From Pseudisothecium myosuroides (Eukaryota; Streptophyta; Bryopsida; Hypnales; Lembophyllaceae), in assembly GCA_951799445.1 (NCBI GenBank), contig OX637295.1, positions 4,092,001-4,156,000 of the forward strand: 64,000 nt of DNA, given 5' to 3'. The translations under genes were made by a program, and so were the position numbers. Below, one piece after another: positions 47,001-60,347 of this stretch. The stretch's first letter is position 1. Each line of letters starts with the position of its first letter. A model generated the notes under the pieces. The model made no database searches and was not told the origin of the DNA. It was given only the letters and a program-made list of their open reading frames with translations.

Positions 47001-50000
47001 TGATTGAACCATGAGGTAGTGATTTCTGCACTGCTGCTTACGTTATTACTTGAATCTTTGGCCTTGGTTTGGGAAGGAGTAGATGAGTCTCCAACAAAAG
47101 GAAAAGGGGGATATGAATGTCTAGACTGCTCAGTCATAGAGGACATTACACCTTCCTGATGTGCCATGTTCATTGCGTCAGGCTGAGCAGTGGGAGCCCA
47201 CTTTCGACCTATATTACTCAAAGTCACAGGCGAGTAACCTCCCACAATCTGATTCCTCTCTCCAGTTGGAGACACCTGCTCAATATAATCCTCGTCTCTC
47301 TCTTCCAGGATTGATGAGGTGGAAGGTCGTTCATGACCAGGCTTTGTCTTACTCCGCTGGCTTCTATTCTGCATTAAGATCATAAGATCCACCTCGATTC
47401 GAGGAGTATAGTGCTTGAGTGCTCGTCGCAAAGTACTCTGTTCCTCAATGGACAATCCAAGAATGAAGTTCAGAACTATGGGTGATTCAAAATGGGAATA
47501 CACAGATATGAGGCCTGTCACAGCTGTCTCCTTCAATTTCGCGTTCTTGTCGTGAACAAGAGGGGCTAGTTTAGCAAGCCAAAGCTTCAGCAGCCCACTC
47601 CCACCTGATGCTTCTCCGTTCAAGGCCAGTTTTGCAAATGCAGCTATAGCAAATTCGATAACGGCCATCTTTGCCTTTGGAGATCGCTGCTCATCCAACG
47701 ACCGAAGTAAAGCAGGCAGAAGTGCGTCGATACTGTAAGTATTCCCCACCGTCTCAAGAGCAGATGTGCTGAGCTGTCGAATGTTCTCTTTTGCATCCAC
47801 AAGTCGTGCAAACACGTGTGGTAAAATCCTCTCCATGTAGGTCTCAAATAACTTCCGGCATGCTGGCACCAGCTCTACGAGAGTAGAAAGAGCAGCCTGT
47901 GCTACTTTGTGATGAGGATCATCCAGATGCTCAGAGAACAGCCTCATGACTCTTTCAAAGCTTTGACTTACTTCTTGAAGACCTTTACTCCCTTGTTGAA
48001 GGAGTTTCTTGAGAAATGTAAACGCAGCAACTCGGGCCGACCAGTCTGAACCAGGAGTCAAGCCTTCGGTTAAAGCATCGTTTAATGACATCAAGCCATC
48101 CATGTAAGTGAACACCTCCCCAGAAGAATTCATAACAACAGTCGGCAGGTTGTCCTCTAAGCTACTCCTATTACTTCCTGTCGACCTTCCTGACACGGTT
48201 TGTCGAAGAAGGGGCCTCTGATATGCAGGTACTGCATGTGAATTCCCATCTGATACGGTTCTGTCAATATGGCCTTCCGGCTTTGGAATGCGCTTAGCTT
48301 GTTTGGGCTCATCATAATCACCATTAGAGCTACGGGCATTGTACTTTTGGGCACTCATTGGTATTCTCTTCGCTGATTGTGTCTTCCCTAAGCCTCGTGC
48401 AAAATCCTGGTTCATGTCACCCACAAGATCAGCTTCTCTACTCATCCCGGTAAAGTCTGTGAATCTTCCAGCGTCCATGTCGCCAAATGCCGAAGGCCCA
48501 CTTAGTGTTCTTCCAGCACTTCCAGGTCGAAAGCCTGACAGATTAGGTTGATGGTATTGTGCAGTACCCGATGCCTGATGAGGAGGATCCCTAGAGGAAG
48601 GAGGATCAACCCCGGCACGTAAGGGCCAGCTTCCACCAGTGGAATGAATCTTGGAATAACTGGTTTCAACTGTAACAAAGAATGATGTCAGACAGTTCAT
48701 ACAAAGAAACTCCCTAGAAACAGAAAGAACTTCTGCTTGGTAATGCACACAAGTACGAAAAATTCAGGGGGAGAAAAATAGGGCATTCATTGTTGACTCG
48801 AGCATTTACCGCTTGCTTGGGAATTTGAATAATATGACCCTTGATCATCAACAGAAACACCCTTTAGCATGCTCTCAATAGCATTTACTTGTTGTTGACT
48901 GGCTTGTAACACACTTTGTAAGCTTCTTTCAGGAGGACCTTCTGAAGACTTCCTCTGCAATATACTTGATGATGCCCTCGATACAGGATTAGTATTGTAG
49001 CCATTCATAGAAGTAGTTTGAAGTCCATTTGACGAATTAGATAGCCCAGATGATATTGTATTGTGATTAATCGCAAGAGCTGGTATGCCAGTGGAATTGC
49101 GAAATGGAACGCCAGGGGGATTGCGAAATTGGTGAGTGTCATGGACGGTAGAGTGGCCATATTTCTTGAGGATCCCTCCATCCTCATCGTTTATTACCTG
49201 CCAAAAAGGGAACGCAATATTCAAGTTGGAGAGAAACAGAACGATTTACAAGAGCATTACAAGAGCATTTGGGCATTTAATTAATGAAATTTCAGGCAGT
49301 TCAAATGCCATGAAACTCACCCTCTGAGTAACAGGATCGAATGCTTGATAAAGACGGCGTGCCCGATCAGGCCAACACCTAGCAAAAACCCGATAACACT
49401 GCCTCGCTAAAGAGCGCACCTGCAACATAATCAATAGGAGAACTCTTGGGATGAGACTAGAGCGTAGACTTTATAGTTTCAATGTTCGTCCCAATTTAAA
49501 CAAATCCATTCCAAAACATGGTTGGTCCAACAAGGTAAATGGAGTGAACCGCCCGGCAATGCAAGAGGAGTACCTGACCACAACTATACCACTGTATCGC
49601 ATCAAGAGAGTAAAACCGACTGTACCTCACTCATCGCATCTCCGCAGCAGCATTTGATAAGATCCTCATAAAGCTCGGCTGAGCGTTGCATCTCCGGTGA
49701 ATCAAACCACTGCTCCAACACCAACAGCAAGTACTCACAGCACCTTCAAGGTCAAAAATTACACAATTAGGTTGCAGAAAGCTGTATCGATCAAGATTTA
49801 AAATATTCTCAGACATACAACGATATCCGTCCCTCTCAAAATCTGAGGGGTTGAAGGTAAGCTCTGCTGTCTTGGTTAACACATGAATATCAAACGGAAT
49901 ACCTCGCCCGCAGCACTGCATTCCGGTCATGTTTCGCCAATTCAACCATCTTGGGAAGAACTCGGGCAACTTTGCAATGTTGCAGCATCTGTTGCACCAG

Positions 50001-53000
50001 CAGACAAGCAATGGAGAATTCATAACGAACTTCACTTTCTTCACATTGCAGACTCTGAGGCTATGAATCATTCTTCCAATACAACATTCTACTAAGGCGA
50101 TATGGATTTTAGAGGCAAATTCGTAGGTCATTCAAGCGACTAACAATTCACCAATATCGAACCTCGTGATCTATACTCAGGCGGAGACATTGATGTGAGC
50201 AAATGCTAACCGATATCCTCGAAGTACCTCATACATCAGGATGAACAAAGAAGAAAAAGTAAAGTAATGTTGGAAGGGTATTAAGTGATAATAAGAGGTT
50301 CTGCTTCTAGGGATCAAAGAGAATACAAAATGAGGAAGATAACCAACGACAAAGCCTTTTCAGAGACTGACCGATTTGATGCAGGCGTCCGCTGACTCGG
50401 CAATGACGAGAACTGTTATAACCACCAGCTTGAAAAGCATCTGAGCAGTGAGCCATAAGACATTTTTAAACCCTTGCGGTCATGACCAAAATGAGATCTA
50501 ATTTGAAGGATATATTCTCAGTACAGAAACACTCCGTATAATTAGTTTAAATCGACTTCCTCCCACACGATTGCACAAACTTTTGTGGGGAACTCACTGG
50601 TAGAAAGGATTCTGCAAATGCTTCGAAGTCTTGTTTGAGCTCTTTGGTCAGCACTTTCAAGAGTTGACATGCCTGCACAAAGGTAGAAAAAACGTTAGCT
50701 AGTAAGGCAAATTAAATTCAAGTGCACATGTCTACATTTTGCCTCTAGTCAACGGTTTCCTTAATTAAGAAAATGGTTCATTCGGTTGCTATGCCTGGAC
50801 ACTGCAACATAAGACAAACCAGGATGGCAATGCTACTCTCTTGAGCACTCTTAAGTAGTACCTGTTTCACAATGCTAGATCGACGATCAGCTAGCTGATC
50901 ACAAAGAGGATTGACAAGTTGCTTCAATAATTGCAGAAAGCCGCTGTACTTTGTCGCACCTGTTAAAGGACAGTGAACAGACATCATATAATCCCAGTAT
51001 CCCACGTACACACATTCCTCCAATTTTCTCTCAGTGTCACCGAGAAAGCAAAAAGAACTAACACTATTATACACTCCGCTCAATCCACGCATGGCTGACC
51101 AAGTGTCAATGGATTCCTGTTGACACAATACACTGAGAAACTCCTCGGATGTCAGAGTCATTCTCTCAATAATTGTTTGACCCTCAACACTCATCAAAAT
51201 TAGAAAACATGGTACATAAACCTGTCAAAATAGAAAAACGGGCATACAAATCATTTCCTCAATGTTCACTAGCACGTACCTCCTGCAACTATTCCTTCTA
51301 TTCTTTGCAAGGCTGACATCCTTATCGACCAGTCTTGCGCCGGTGCAAGCATACTTGCTGCTTTCTCAAACTCCTTCGCCAAGTCCTTCTCGGAAAAAAC
51401 TCTAATAGGATCAGCTGGCTTGTCGACCATGGCACTATCACCTGCAGAACGACCAAATTAGTAGAGGATCACCAATAGTACTTATGCCTTAAACAATTGC
51501 TACACTGATGATACACAAGGAATCGCCTCCACTGCATTTTGCTTAAAGTAATCCTGATATTTGACGAGATAGAACTCATAATATTACCTTCTGAAACTAG
51601 CTTCGACTTTGGACTGTTGCCCCTCGTACTTCCTCCCAACACAGCAACTTTCAGCTCGGATGCAGGCCAATGCTGATTTGGTACAGCTTGCTGAGCAACA
51701 GGTTTGTTCTGGTTGGCAGGAGCGGAGAATCGATTTGGTGGAGTGACGCACTGAACGGACGAAGGCTGTTGCTTGTCAAACCTGTTCCTCAAAGGTTCAA
51801 TTTTCTCAAATCTGGCGTTTACTTCTTTGAACTGCAAACGAAGGGAAAATTTGAGAATCAGATTGCAGTATCGTCAAATTCCAGACTCCTGACTGACCCC
51901 TGTATAACCAAATTCACTTTCAAGTCAGATCACTGACGCGATACAAAAGTTTTCTACACAATTAAAGCTACAGCCTGATCAAAAACATCAGAACCTTCCA
52001 GTGCAATCGTACTTTATATATTGTTAAGGTTAAATCGCATAAAGATGCTTTTAGAGTCATCGCCCACTCAACGCTTGCAACGTATTATTGCCTCAAATCC
52101 TCTTTTATACCCATATTCCTTATTTTAATTCATCACAAGCAATCACGAAGTGTGGATCAAAGCATTACCTGAGATGCTCGTAATTGGTGTCGTTGAAGTT
52201 CATCTCCAAATTGCTGTCCGCCCTGCCGATACATTTCCTGTAATTCCAGATAATCAACAATCTAAGTGTCTCATATCTCCATTAAGAGGTTCATATCTCA
52301 AACACCCGAAAGGTCAACATCGCCAGAAAAAACTGAGGAGATGCTAAGAATCCTGACTGACAACGCCGACTTCCAAGACTGATTCCAAAAAGATAGTCTG
52401 GCAGGATGATGAGCCTAACAGAAAATGAAGAAAGAGAAATACGCCCTTCGAGCGAGCTGAAAACACACTAATGGGTTCCAGTACTACGACACTCGAGTTG
52501 TGGGACCAAAAAAGTGCAACCCCGAAGTCCACAACGTACGACACGGCATTCTCAAATCAACTGACGTTCTGATACAAGCCAATTAGGATCGACGACTGTG
52601 TCACTGATGAGAACATACTTCGAGACACAGCATAGCTGCTTCCCTCACGCTGCTGTTTGAATCCTCCAACAGATGAAGCACCTGCAATCGACTTACACAA
52701 CAACACTTGAGACACGACACACCAACACAGGAGAAGGATTCGACATAGGTCCTTCGACAACTAGGGTTCAACATAACCACGAGAGCAAATGGAGCAACTC
52801 GAAATTCGAGATAGCTCATGCTACGGTACAAATCTTGAGTAACAAGCCCGATTGTCAATGCAAGATTGCATACAACATGAATGGCTAAGATTAAAGTGCC
52901 TTCTACTACCAATTCATAAAACCTAACAAACTATTACTTCCAAAATCCAAGGCCAGATTTCGGATTGGATATTCGACAGCAAGAATCTGCACAAAGGTGG

Positions 53001-54215
53001 ATGTATCAATGTTGCTTAGGACTTTCATACCCCTTCCACTACAAAGATGACAGAAGCGATGATCATGAAACAGAATAAATGATCCTAAATTTCTCATAAT
53101 CATACCGAAGGAAGGATAAGTCGCTGAAATGGAAGCTCCGCAGCGGTGAATAGATTTAAAGCTGAAGCCGCTGTGCGGGCAAATTCCTCGCGCACCCTCC
53201 AATTTTTATGACTCCATGCATACGCACCAGCTCTCTCCACAACGGTGGTGGGTGATGAAATCTGGCACAGAATCAATTCTCAATTTGAGCACATAATATT
53301 GTTATCCAGCACGAATGTGTTCAATATGAATCCGTAGGAGCACTCGCACAAACTGACAGATAAAATCGTTAACATCGGCGAAACTTACGTAACATGTCCT
53401 CGAGCAAATCAATAGCATTCTAGCCAATCGTTCATACAGCAACGAACAGCAATGCGCTGCATGAGGGACACTACCACAGGAATGTCTCCCCGGCGTACAT
53501 ATGATACTCTTTAGATGTACTTGAGGAGTACATACGAGGGGCTGGTGTAAACTCATCAGCAGTCGTCTCGAATTCCAGACTAACCTAATTGGAACCTGAC
53601 CAAAAACCCTAAACTTTCAAAAATAAAATGTTAGCGTATTCCGCTCTCATCAATATAGGCGATTTCTACGACAAGTTGAAGCCCTCCCTAAGCTGGAGGC
53701 CACCCATTCGACAAATGTAGGCGGTCTCGGGAACCGATGGACCAACATTTCCGAAGAAGAAAAGAATCGTACGAATTACCCTGCATTATTCTCTCTCCTT
53801 TCCAATCAATCAATGCACAACACTCACAGCCATCAAGCGGAAATGCCCGCTGCTCAAGATTTCAAGAAACTCAATCTCCCACCTCCATAAGCGCCAGAAG
53901 AAAGCGCCGTCCGGCATCGCGCACAGGTTGTTTGCTGTCCCCCAAGCGCTCCACCGTGGCCGGTAACAAGGCATTGAAATGCAGCTTGAGGTGCTCCCCC
54001 GCCAGCGCAGCTGCGGACGCCAATGCCTGCAGCGCCCCTTGCGCCACTTTGAAGTTGTTATCCTTGAGCAAAGAAATGGACGCGTCCACGAGGCTGGAGA
54101 CTTCGGCGGCAGTCAAGCTCTTGCGACATTGCTCCAGCAACGTCTGCAGCCTCTCCACCCCGGCCATTCGCTCCTTCGTATCCTTCGCTTGCAACTGCAC
54201 CAAAGCCTCCTCCAT
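44075..54215 (-). CDS. CLASP: CLASP, CLIP-associated microtubule-binding protein (complete)
   Basis: Twenty-one exons join in phase to 1,516 aa: 54215-53883, 53261-53106, 52681-52619, 52237-52169, 51831-51588, 51441-51280, 50959-50862, 50672-50598, 50440-50372, 49988-49903, 49743-49626, 49419-49321, 49197-48810, 48669-46760, 46444-46343, 46030-45926, 45593-45519, 45234-45166, 45019-44951, 44632-44531, 44233-44075 (stop TAG). All introns are GT-AG. HEAT/TOG regions lie at about residues 1-205, 300-530 and 830-1090, with a C-terminal CLASP domain at about 1290-1505; Ser-rich basic linkers separate them. Landmarks: M-E-E-A-L start, G-D-S-K-Q-P-V-R-D-A, D-P-H-H-K-V-A-Q-A-A-L-S-T-L, and V-T-I-Y-S-N-R-I-S-Q at the end. 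Plant CLASP (about 1,440 aa in Arabidopsis) binds cortical microtubules, stabilises plus ends and affects division and cell expansion. No internal stop; appears functional. Exon choices rest on family similarity. Confidence 0.95.
45049..45084. repeat. 12-bp tandem repeat x3 in a CLASP intron
   Basis: Three copies of CGATACAAAGGA lie in the intron between exons 18 and 19, about 30 bp from the exon 19 acceptor. Confidence 0.85.
45793..46232. repeat. 41-bp inverted repeat in introns flanking CLASP exon 16
   Basis: 45793-45833 and 46192-46232 are reverse complements over 41 bp with one mismatch, starting GCGATAGGCATG and ending CCTGAGA. One arm lies in each intron around exon 16 (45926-46030), so the pre-mRNA could pair across that exon. 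Confidence 0.92.
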
Positions 54216-55250
54216 GGTGACAACAACTCCACGTTCCTCCTCCTCCTCCTAGTAAACCTCAAACCACTACCACTCATCTGTCTCCGCCCTGGCAATTCGC
54301 ACACCGCAATCCACACATCCATCGACGACTCCGCATCCTCCCCTCCCTGCCCGGCACCCCGCTCAGCAGCAGCTCCCGACTCGACACCATCCCTTCGAAA
54401 ATCCCTACCCCCAAGATCACCTCCCCTGACTCCCCACACGCGCCACCAAACGGAAGGAATCTGACACTCTGCCAGACAACCACGAGCTCAGCAATGCCGA
54501 GAGTCGACCAAACGCAATAATAAGGTAACAACGAAGCCGCGGCTGCCAGAAAGGCACAGACATCCGAAAACGTGCTGCAGAAGATTGGATGCAATCTGAT
54601 GATGAGCAATAAAAACTTGCAAGTGAAAGAACAGCGTCACCGAGAAAGAAAGAAAAGATCGAACTAACGTTTCAGTGGAGCGTTTTTTCTTCCGGATTTT
54701 TGCGCGGCGAACTCTCTGTTGCGGTTTCCTAAATCTGATGCATGAGGAGAAGAACAGGGATCGGGACGACAGGAGCAATGCGACAACGGGACCGACACAC
54801 CATCGCCGGCGAGCTCTCTCGCCTCGGGGCTCGCAAGGACATGGCCAAAGCTTTCCCCCCCTCCCTTCGTCTCTCTCTTCTGTCACCTCTGTCACGGAGG
54901 ATGGATGAAAACTCGAGAACGAATGAAAAAATGTGGACGACATCCGTTCGAACGATGAACGAAGTTGGCCGACCCCTGTGACCGTTTGGAACCGCCGTGG
55001 ATGAGAAACGTCGACGTACGCGCGGGTACAATGATGGACGGTCGTTCTATAACCGTGCCAGCGCTGCAGTCTTTCAGTACGAACGCCATTACCGTGCCGG
55101 ATGGATGAACACTGACTGGATGAATCAATACTCATTCCCGGGATGAATGAATATTGATTGGATGATCATAAGCCAATGGTAGTAGGGATGAATGAAGAAC
55201 ATCCACTGGATGATGAGAGAACATGACTACTTAATTCACAATGCATGATT
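54216..55250 (-). promoter_or_regulatory. CLASP 5' region
   Basis: GC-richer than the surrounding intergenic DNA and continuous with the GC-rich first exon. It should hold the 5'UTR and promoter. Pyrimidine-rich runs follow the start codon on the plus strand, and 55100-55260 has repeated 'tggatgaa' motifs. ORFs here are compositional; no core promoter element claimed. Confidence 0.4.
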
Positions 55251-57187
55251 GGATGAAGATGCAGGTGGGTTTCAAATCAAACAGAGTGATAATACCAACT
55301 GGGAGTTATCAAAAATCTTCAATTCTTGCAAGATTTTCTCCAAATCTACGAACGACATGGATTTCGTCGCAATAGAAAGTGGAAATGATGTGGTGCCCAC
55401 AATCAGCCACAGTGCTTTATTGAAACCAGGTTGGAGGTTTCAGTTGATTGGGTGGCTATGTGAGTATTTTCAAGTAAGAAAATGAATTGAGAAGTGGGAC
55501 CAAACAGTATCCATCATATGGACAGAACAGTACAGGAGTTTGATTATTTCATAAAAACAGCCTGTTTCAATGGGAGGTTTGTCTGATACTCAACTTGTGA
55601 TTACTGAATTTGATGAAAAAGCTTGAATTGCATGTGTCTCAAGTGGGTTTAAGGTAGACATACCCACTCCCAATTCTGTTCTCATGTACATGTATCAATG
55701 GAGTACATTCTAGAAAGAAAATGGTACATGAAGGAGGAAATTCTTAAAGCGACGGGAATGGGTACATGGACCTTATTGGTGACGATCTATTGCAACAATA
55801 TGCTAGGAACATTGTGTATGTAAGCAGAGGGTGGACACCAACCCAAATGTGCCACTAACCTCAAAACCGCCATCATCACTTTGTATACATCTCTATAACC
55901 AACACATACCTACATCAGAAAAGTTGGGCCAGATTGTTTTGGTGCCATTTTGACACCAAAGGCCGCATACAAGTCATTTTAGTGTCATTTTATCCATATT
56001 AGGTTGGTACAGAGGTTGACACCAAATTAACTTAATTGCATTTCAATGCACCATTGTGGCACCATGTTCACATGCCTTGAAGTTCCTGATGTATGTAGAA
56101 GAAACAAATCTAGAACCTCTACCCAAAATTGTCAAGTTTTAATCGTTTGTAACTTTTGCATATAGTATCCAAATGTCACGGTTTTGGATGCATTAGAACC
56201 TCCTTTCACTTGCCAACATAAAAATGATATGAAAATTTGGCCAGTCTGCTGAACAGGAACTAGGCACAGAAGCCAAAAGTGGCAGTTTGGGGGGGGTACC
56301 CACCTTTCACATATACATACATAGTTAGTGTTTGCTGTGTATGTTGTGCACATGTTGCAGTATTTGTTTGTGAGAAGCACCTATTTTTGTGAGAAGCACC
56401 CACGGCCAATTTTTTGTGTGATGAGAGTCGGTCATGTGAACTGTTGTGGACCCTCCTCCCGTTTCCAGCAGTGATGGTGGGTGAGGCCGGACAGTGTTGG
56501 CGGCAATAATGTGCGAGTGGGGTCTGGAGTTCATTTGTCCCATAGTTTGATATTTTAGCACTTGCGACTTGCATGTGTATGTGTGTGGCTGCAATGGCTA
56601 AGAATCTGTCACTGTTGTGTGTGCTTTTTGCATTTGGGGGGGGGGATTTGATAGTACAACTTTTTCACAACATTTGCATTCATTAGAATCACAGACATTT
56701 TTTTAGTTTGGCAGTTCTAACTGGATTTTAAACTCAAGATTGGCAGCCAAATTTTGGACAAGAGTTTGGTCAAGGTAAATGTGTGATTTTCCCCAAATTT
56801 TGGAGGAAATTGTGACAACAAGTTGTGGCACTTTGCACTTATCCAGATAGATGTAAGGTTACGGACTCCATTATGGACACAACTTTGGACAGTCAAGCCC
56901 ATTGCAAGCATAATTCTTTCTGTGAAGTACGGAGTACTTATCACACAACACATGTACATCACAAGAATTTTCATGCCTGCAATAGGCTTGTCAAAACTTG
57001 TGTCTGGAATGGGGTTAGTTACCGTAACCATAGGGCAGGGTCAACACATTGATGCCGAATATTTAATTAAAGTTCCCAAAGTACATTTGGTACTTTAAAA
57101 TTTAATTTACATAAATTTAACATCACATTCTAATCAATTCTTAATATTCTGCACCTTCCATCAAAAGTCACGTAATCTCTTGAGTCT
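55251..57187. other. Intergenic DNA
   Basis: Short unrelated ORFs only. G-runs at about 56288-56296 and 56636-56645. No repeat boundary identified. Confidence 0.45.
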
Positions 57188-57797
57188 AATGTGGAAAAGA
57201 CAAACTCTTTTATACAATTGGGGTGGTAGGAGGTATAACAAACAATGTGGGATATGTAAATTAGGATTGCTAGGAGCTCAACCATTCATAATTTAGTCAA
57301 AAGCATAATTCATAGTCATTCATAGTTTAGTCATTCATAATTTCAAACCTCATTTTGGCATCATAGAATTATTTTTTTCAAAAAACTTTGAGTTGAGTTA
57401 ATGTATTAAATCAAGCTAACTTTAATCTCCAAAAATCTGGTTTAGATTTCAAGCCTCCAATCAAAAGTTATGGTAAAATTTCAAAGAGGGTTTAGAAGGA
57501 ACATTTTCTTCAAATATCCCCTTTGAAATTTATTCATACCTTTTTATTGGAGGCTTGAAATCTAAAACGGATTTTTGGAAATTAAAGTTAGCTTGATTTT
57601 CTACATTAACTTCGTTCAAAGTTTTTTGAAAAAAGTTATTTTACTATGCCAAAATAAGGTCTAAAATTTTACTTTGAACACAATTTCTATATTTTGACAA
57701 TAAATGGTGAAGTTTTCATCTTCAATTATCCCATATCCTTTGAAGGTTCATGATGGACAATGGATTTTATTATAAAACGACCTCTTTTCCCTTCATC
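57188..57797. repeat. Palindromic repeat family P, full-length-like copy
   Basis: The left end 'gacaaactcttttataca' and right end 'tataaaacgacctcttttccc' form an imperfect terminal inverted repeat. Inside, 57345-57490 and 57520-57680 are complementary arms ('ccaaaaatctggtttagatttcaagcc' region). Same family as 35330-35945 in opposite orientation. No ORF. Confidence 0.75.
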
Positions 57798-58532
57798 TTC
57801 GCAATATGCTATTGAAAAAAATCCTTCATTTTGCCATCAATTCTTTTTATGGTAGATGGTCTTTGGATTTTTGGACTAACATTGAACATTTTCTTTTTTT
57901 ACAACAACTTGGTCATTTAATTTTGTTGAATTCGGCAATTTTTCATTTTCATTTTATTTTTTTTCCTGCATTCATAAAAATAATTAATTTTTGTCAATCC
58001 TACCCTATGGTTACAGTATACATTAAGTGAGCAATTATGTTTTGAATTGTTTTCTATTGCGGCCACATGGAAGAAAACTCCTAAAGTACATTGATAGTCT
58101 GGATCCCTTAGCTCTTGAATCCATTCTTGAATTTTTGTATTTTTTTGCTTATATCTTCATAAATATGTATTATTTTCATCAAATTAACTATATAGAAAGT
58201 GTGGTTTTTAAATTGTCAAGCACTGGTTTGAATGAATGAGAAGTTTTGTGGTCGAAAAGGTCCTTGGAATGTCTTTGTTCATTGTTCAAACTTGGGACGT
58301 CACAACTCTAAAAGGTTAATGTCTTTATCTCCAAATGACCTTGAAAAAGTCCAAATTTTCTATTTAAAAAAATGGATTTATGTTATAAAGTGTAATATAG
58401 AAGAATGATTAAGTGGTGATTATTTAAATAAAAGTTGTAAAGCATGACCTATTGATCATATTCAATTACATTATCATTGCACTAAATAATATTTATTAAT
58501 AAAATTTAACTTCAACAAATCATTTTTTTAAT
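57798..58532. other. Intergenic DNA
   Basis: AT-rich; only short T-rich ORFs, no recognisable gene. Confidence 0.45.
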
Positions 58533-59427
58533 CTCTAAAATCCCAAGGCCTTTTTCCCATCAAATTCCATTCAAAACTGTCATTTCTATTGCAAGGTGCA
58601 AAAAACTTTGGAAATTTCTTTTTTAATATCTAACTATATGGTCTTATATATATTGGATTAGTACAAGAAAGAAGTGCACCTTGCAAAAAAATTAGAAATC
58701 TTCAACATGTGGATTGCAAGATGTTTTTAATTGAAGTGAAAAAAAAACTTTTTTTTTCTCACCTTGCCTCTTTAGTTTTTAAGGCTTTGAATCTTCTTAG
58801 TTTAAACTTTTTGCACTACACTTGTTGAATTTAAATTTTTTTATGTTAAAGAAATGCGTTGAAAGCCTAAGAATTTTTTTTAGAAAACATGCATTTGATT
58901 TTCATTCTTTAAGAAATTGTTAAGTAAACGTAGGTCCAAGATTGAATAAAAAAATAAATTGTTAATAGCTCTAAGATGGAATTGAAACACAATAGTTCCA
59001 AAGTTCATTCTAGCAAACTAACTTATTCCTATCAAACAATTTTCTTGAAAAATTGTGAAAATTGCATTCAAAAATGAATTGTGTAAGTTATTTTTTCAAA
59101 AAAATGCTTAGATTGCCCAATAAACAAGATTGTCCATAACTTTCTCATCACTAGTCTATATAGAATGAATCAAATTCCAAGTAGACAAGAGTGTTTTCTA
59201 TGAGAAAAAAAAATTGAAAATTTTAATTTGACTTTTTGTGATTTTTTGGGTGCTACCCAATGAACCACGTTTAGGGCTTCATTGGGGTGGCAAAACTTTT
59301 GCTTTCGGGCACTAATTGAAATAAAAATTATATTCCCCAAATGATGTGTTTTCCTAAAAATCTTCAAAAAAATTAATAGTGTAGGAGCCTACCCAAAATC
59401 CATTTTGTCCCCCAGGAAACAATAGAA
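58533..59427. mobile_element. Decayed TTAA-type element, family T2
   Basis: The left end 'taatctctaaaatcccaagg' and right end 'tgtcccccaggaaacaatag' resemble the T2 termini, and the interior ('catttctattgcaagg', 'gattgtccataactttctcatca') aligns with 40038-40964. Boundaries are approximate. Confidence 0.6.
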
Positions 59428-60347
59428 AGGTTAGAAAGGTTGTAAATTGAAATGATAGTGGTTTTCATCAATTTTTCTTTCAAACAAGTTAGGAAATAAT
59501 GAGAGATGCTAAATACAGAGACTTTTTAATCCCAAAAGGAGTAGAAGTTCAAATTTTGAACAATGGAGGAACACAATTTGGAACGCAGCCTTGAACGCAG
59601 CCTTGAACACAGCTCAAAAAACAAATATGTCCCATGCATATAGAATTTTTGTTTTTTCATCCATCTAAATATTTTTAGATCCTTCTATTAGTGCTCTTAC
59701 ATTTTTTAGGTATCTATTTTCACAACTTTCCTTCAAGCTCTCCTTTGCAAATCTTCTATAGTTCATAAATACTTATGACTTGAAATACTAACTTTTTTAG
59801 TTTGAAAAGTCACCCTTCAAAGACAACTTCAATAAAATAAGTAAAATGAATATTTTAAAACTTAAACATAATTAAAGCTTAACATTTTGAACCTAAAAAA
59901 CATGTGGAAACTACAAATATTCAATCTATTGCTAATTTTAAAAGGAATTTTCAATTAATAGTTTCAAATCTTATTAAAAAACATTAGATTGTATGGCAGT
60001 TGATCTAATCATATGGATATGATCAATCCATGTCTATGTATCATATCCCATGAAGATTACTATCATTTTTTGCAACATACTTGCCTATATAGCAAATATA
60101 TCATCGACAAAAAAATTGAAGTATCACAGTATGTCCTTGTCAATTTAAAAATTTCAACCAACCCAATATTTGTTGATTTGAGACTTTTCAAAGTCTCAAA
60201 ATTGCGTCACCTTAATTCTAATTGAGTCTTCTTTACTTAAAATATAGTCTAAATATATTTTTAGCACACATGATTTTTATCAAAGGCCAAAGAATCCATT
60301 TTTAATATTAAAATATGATAAAATACAGGCTATTTTGAAGTGTTTAA
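59428..60347. other. Intergenic DNA
   Basis: Nothing recognised apart from a short local duplication 'ttgaacgcagcc' at about 59580-59605. Confidence 0.45.

Noticed and set aside
53737..55135. Plus- and minus-strand ORFs of 100-215 aa at the CLASP 5' end
   Set aside because: Low-complexity, Arg/Ser/Pro-rich frames caused by GC-rich DNA around exon 1 and its upstream region. No recognisable domain and mutually overlapping.
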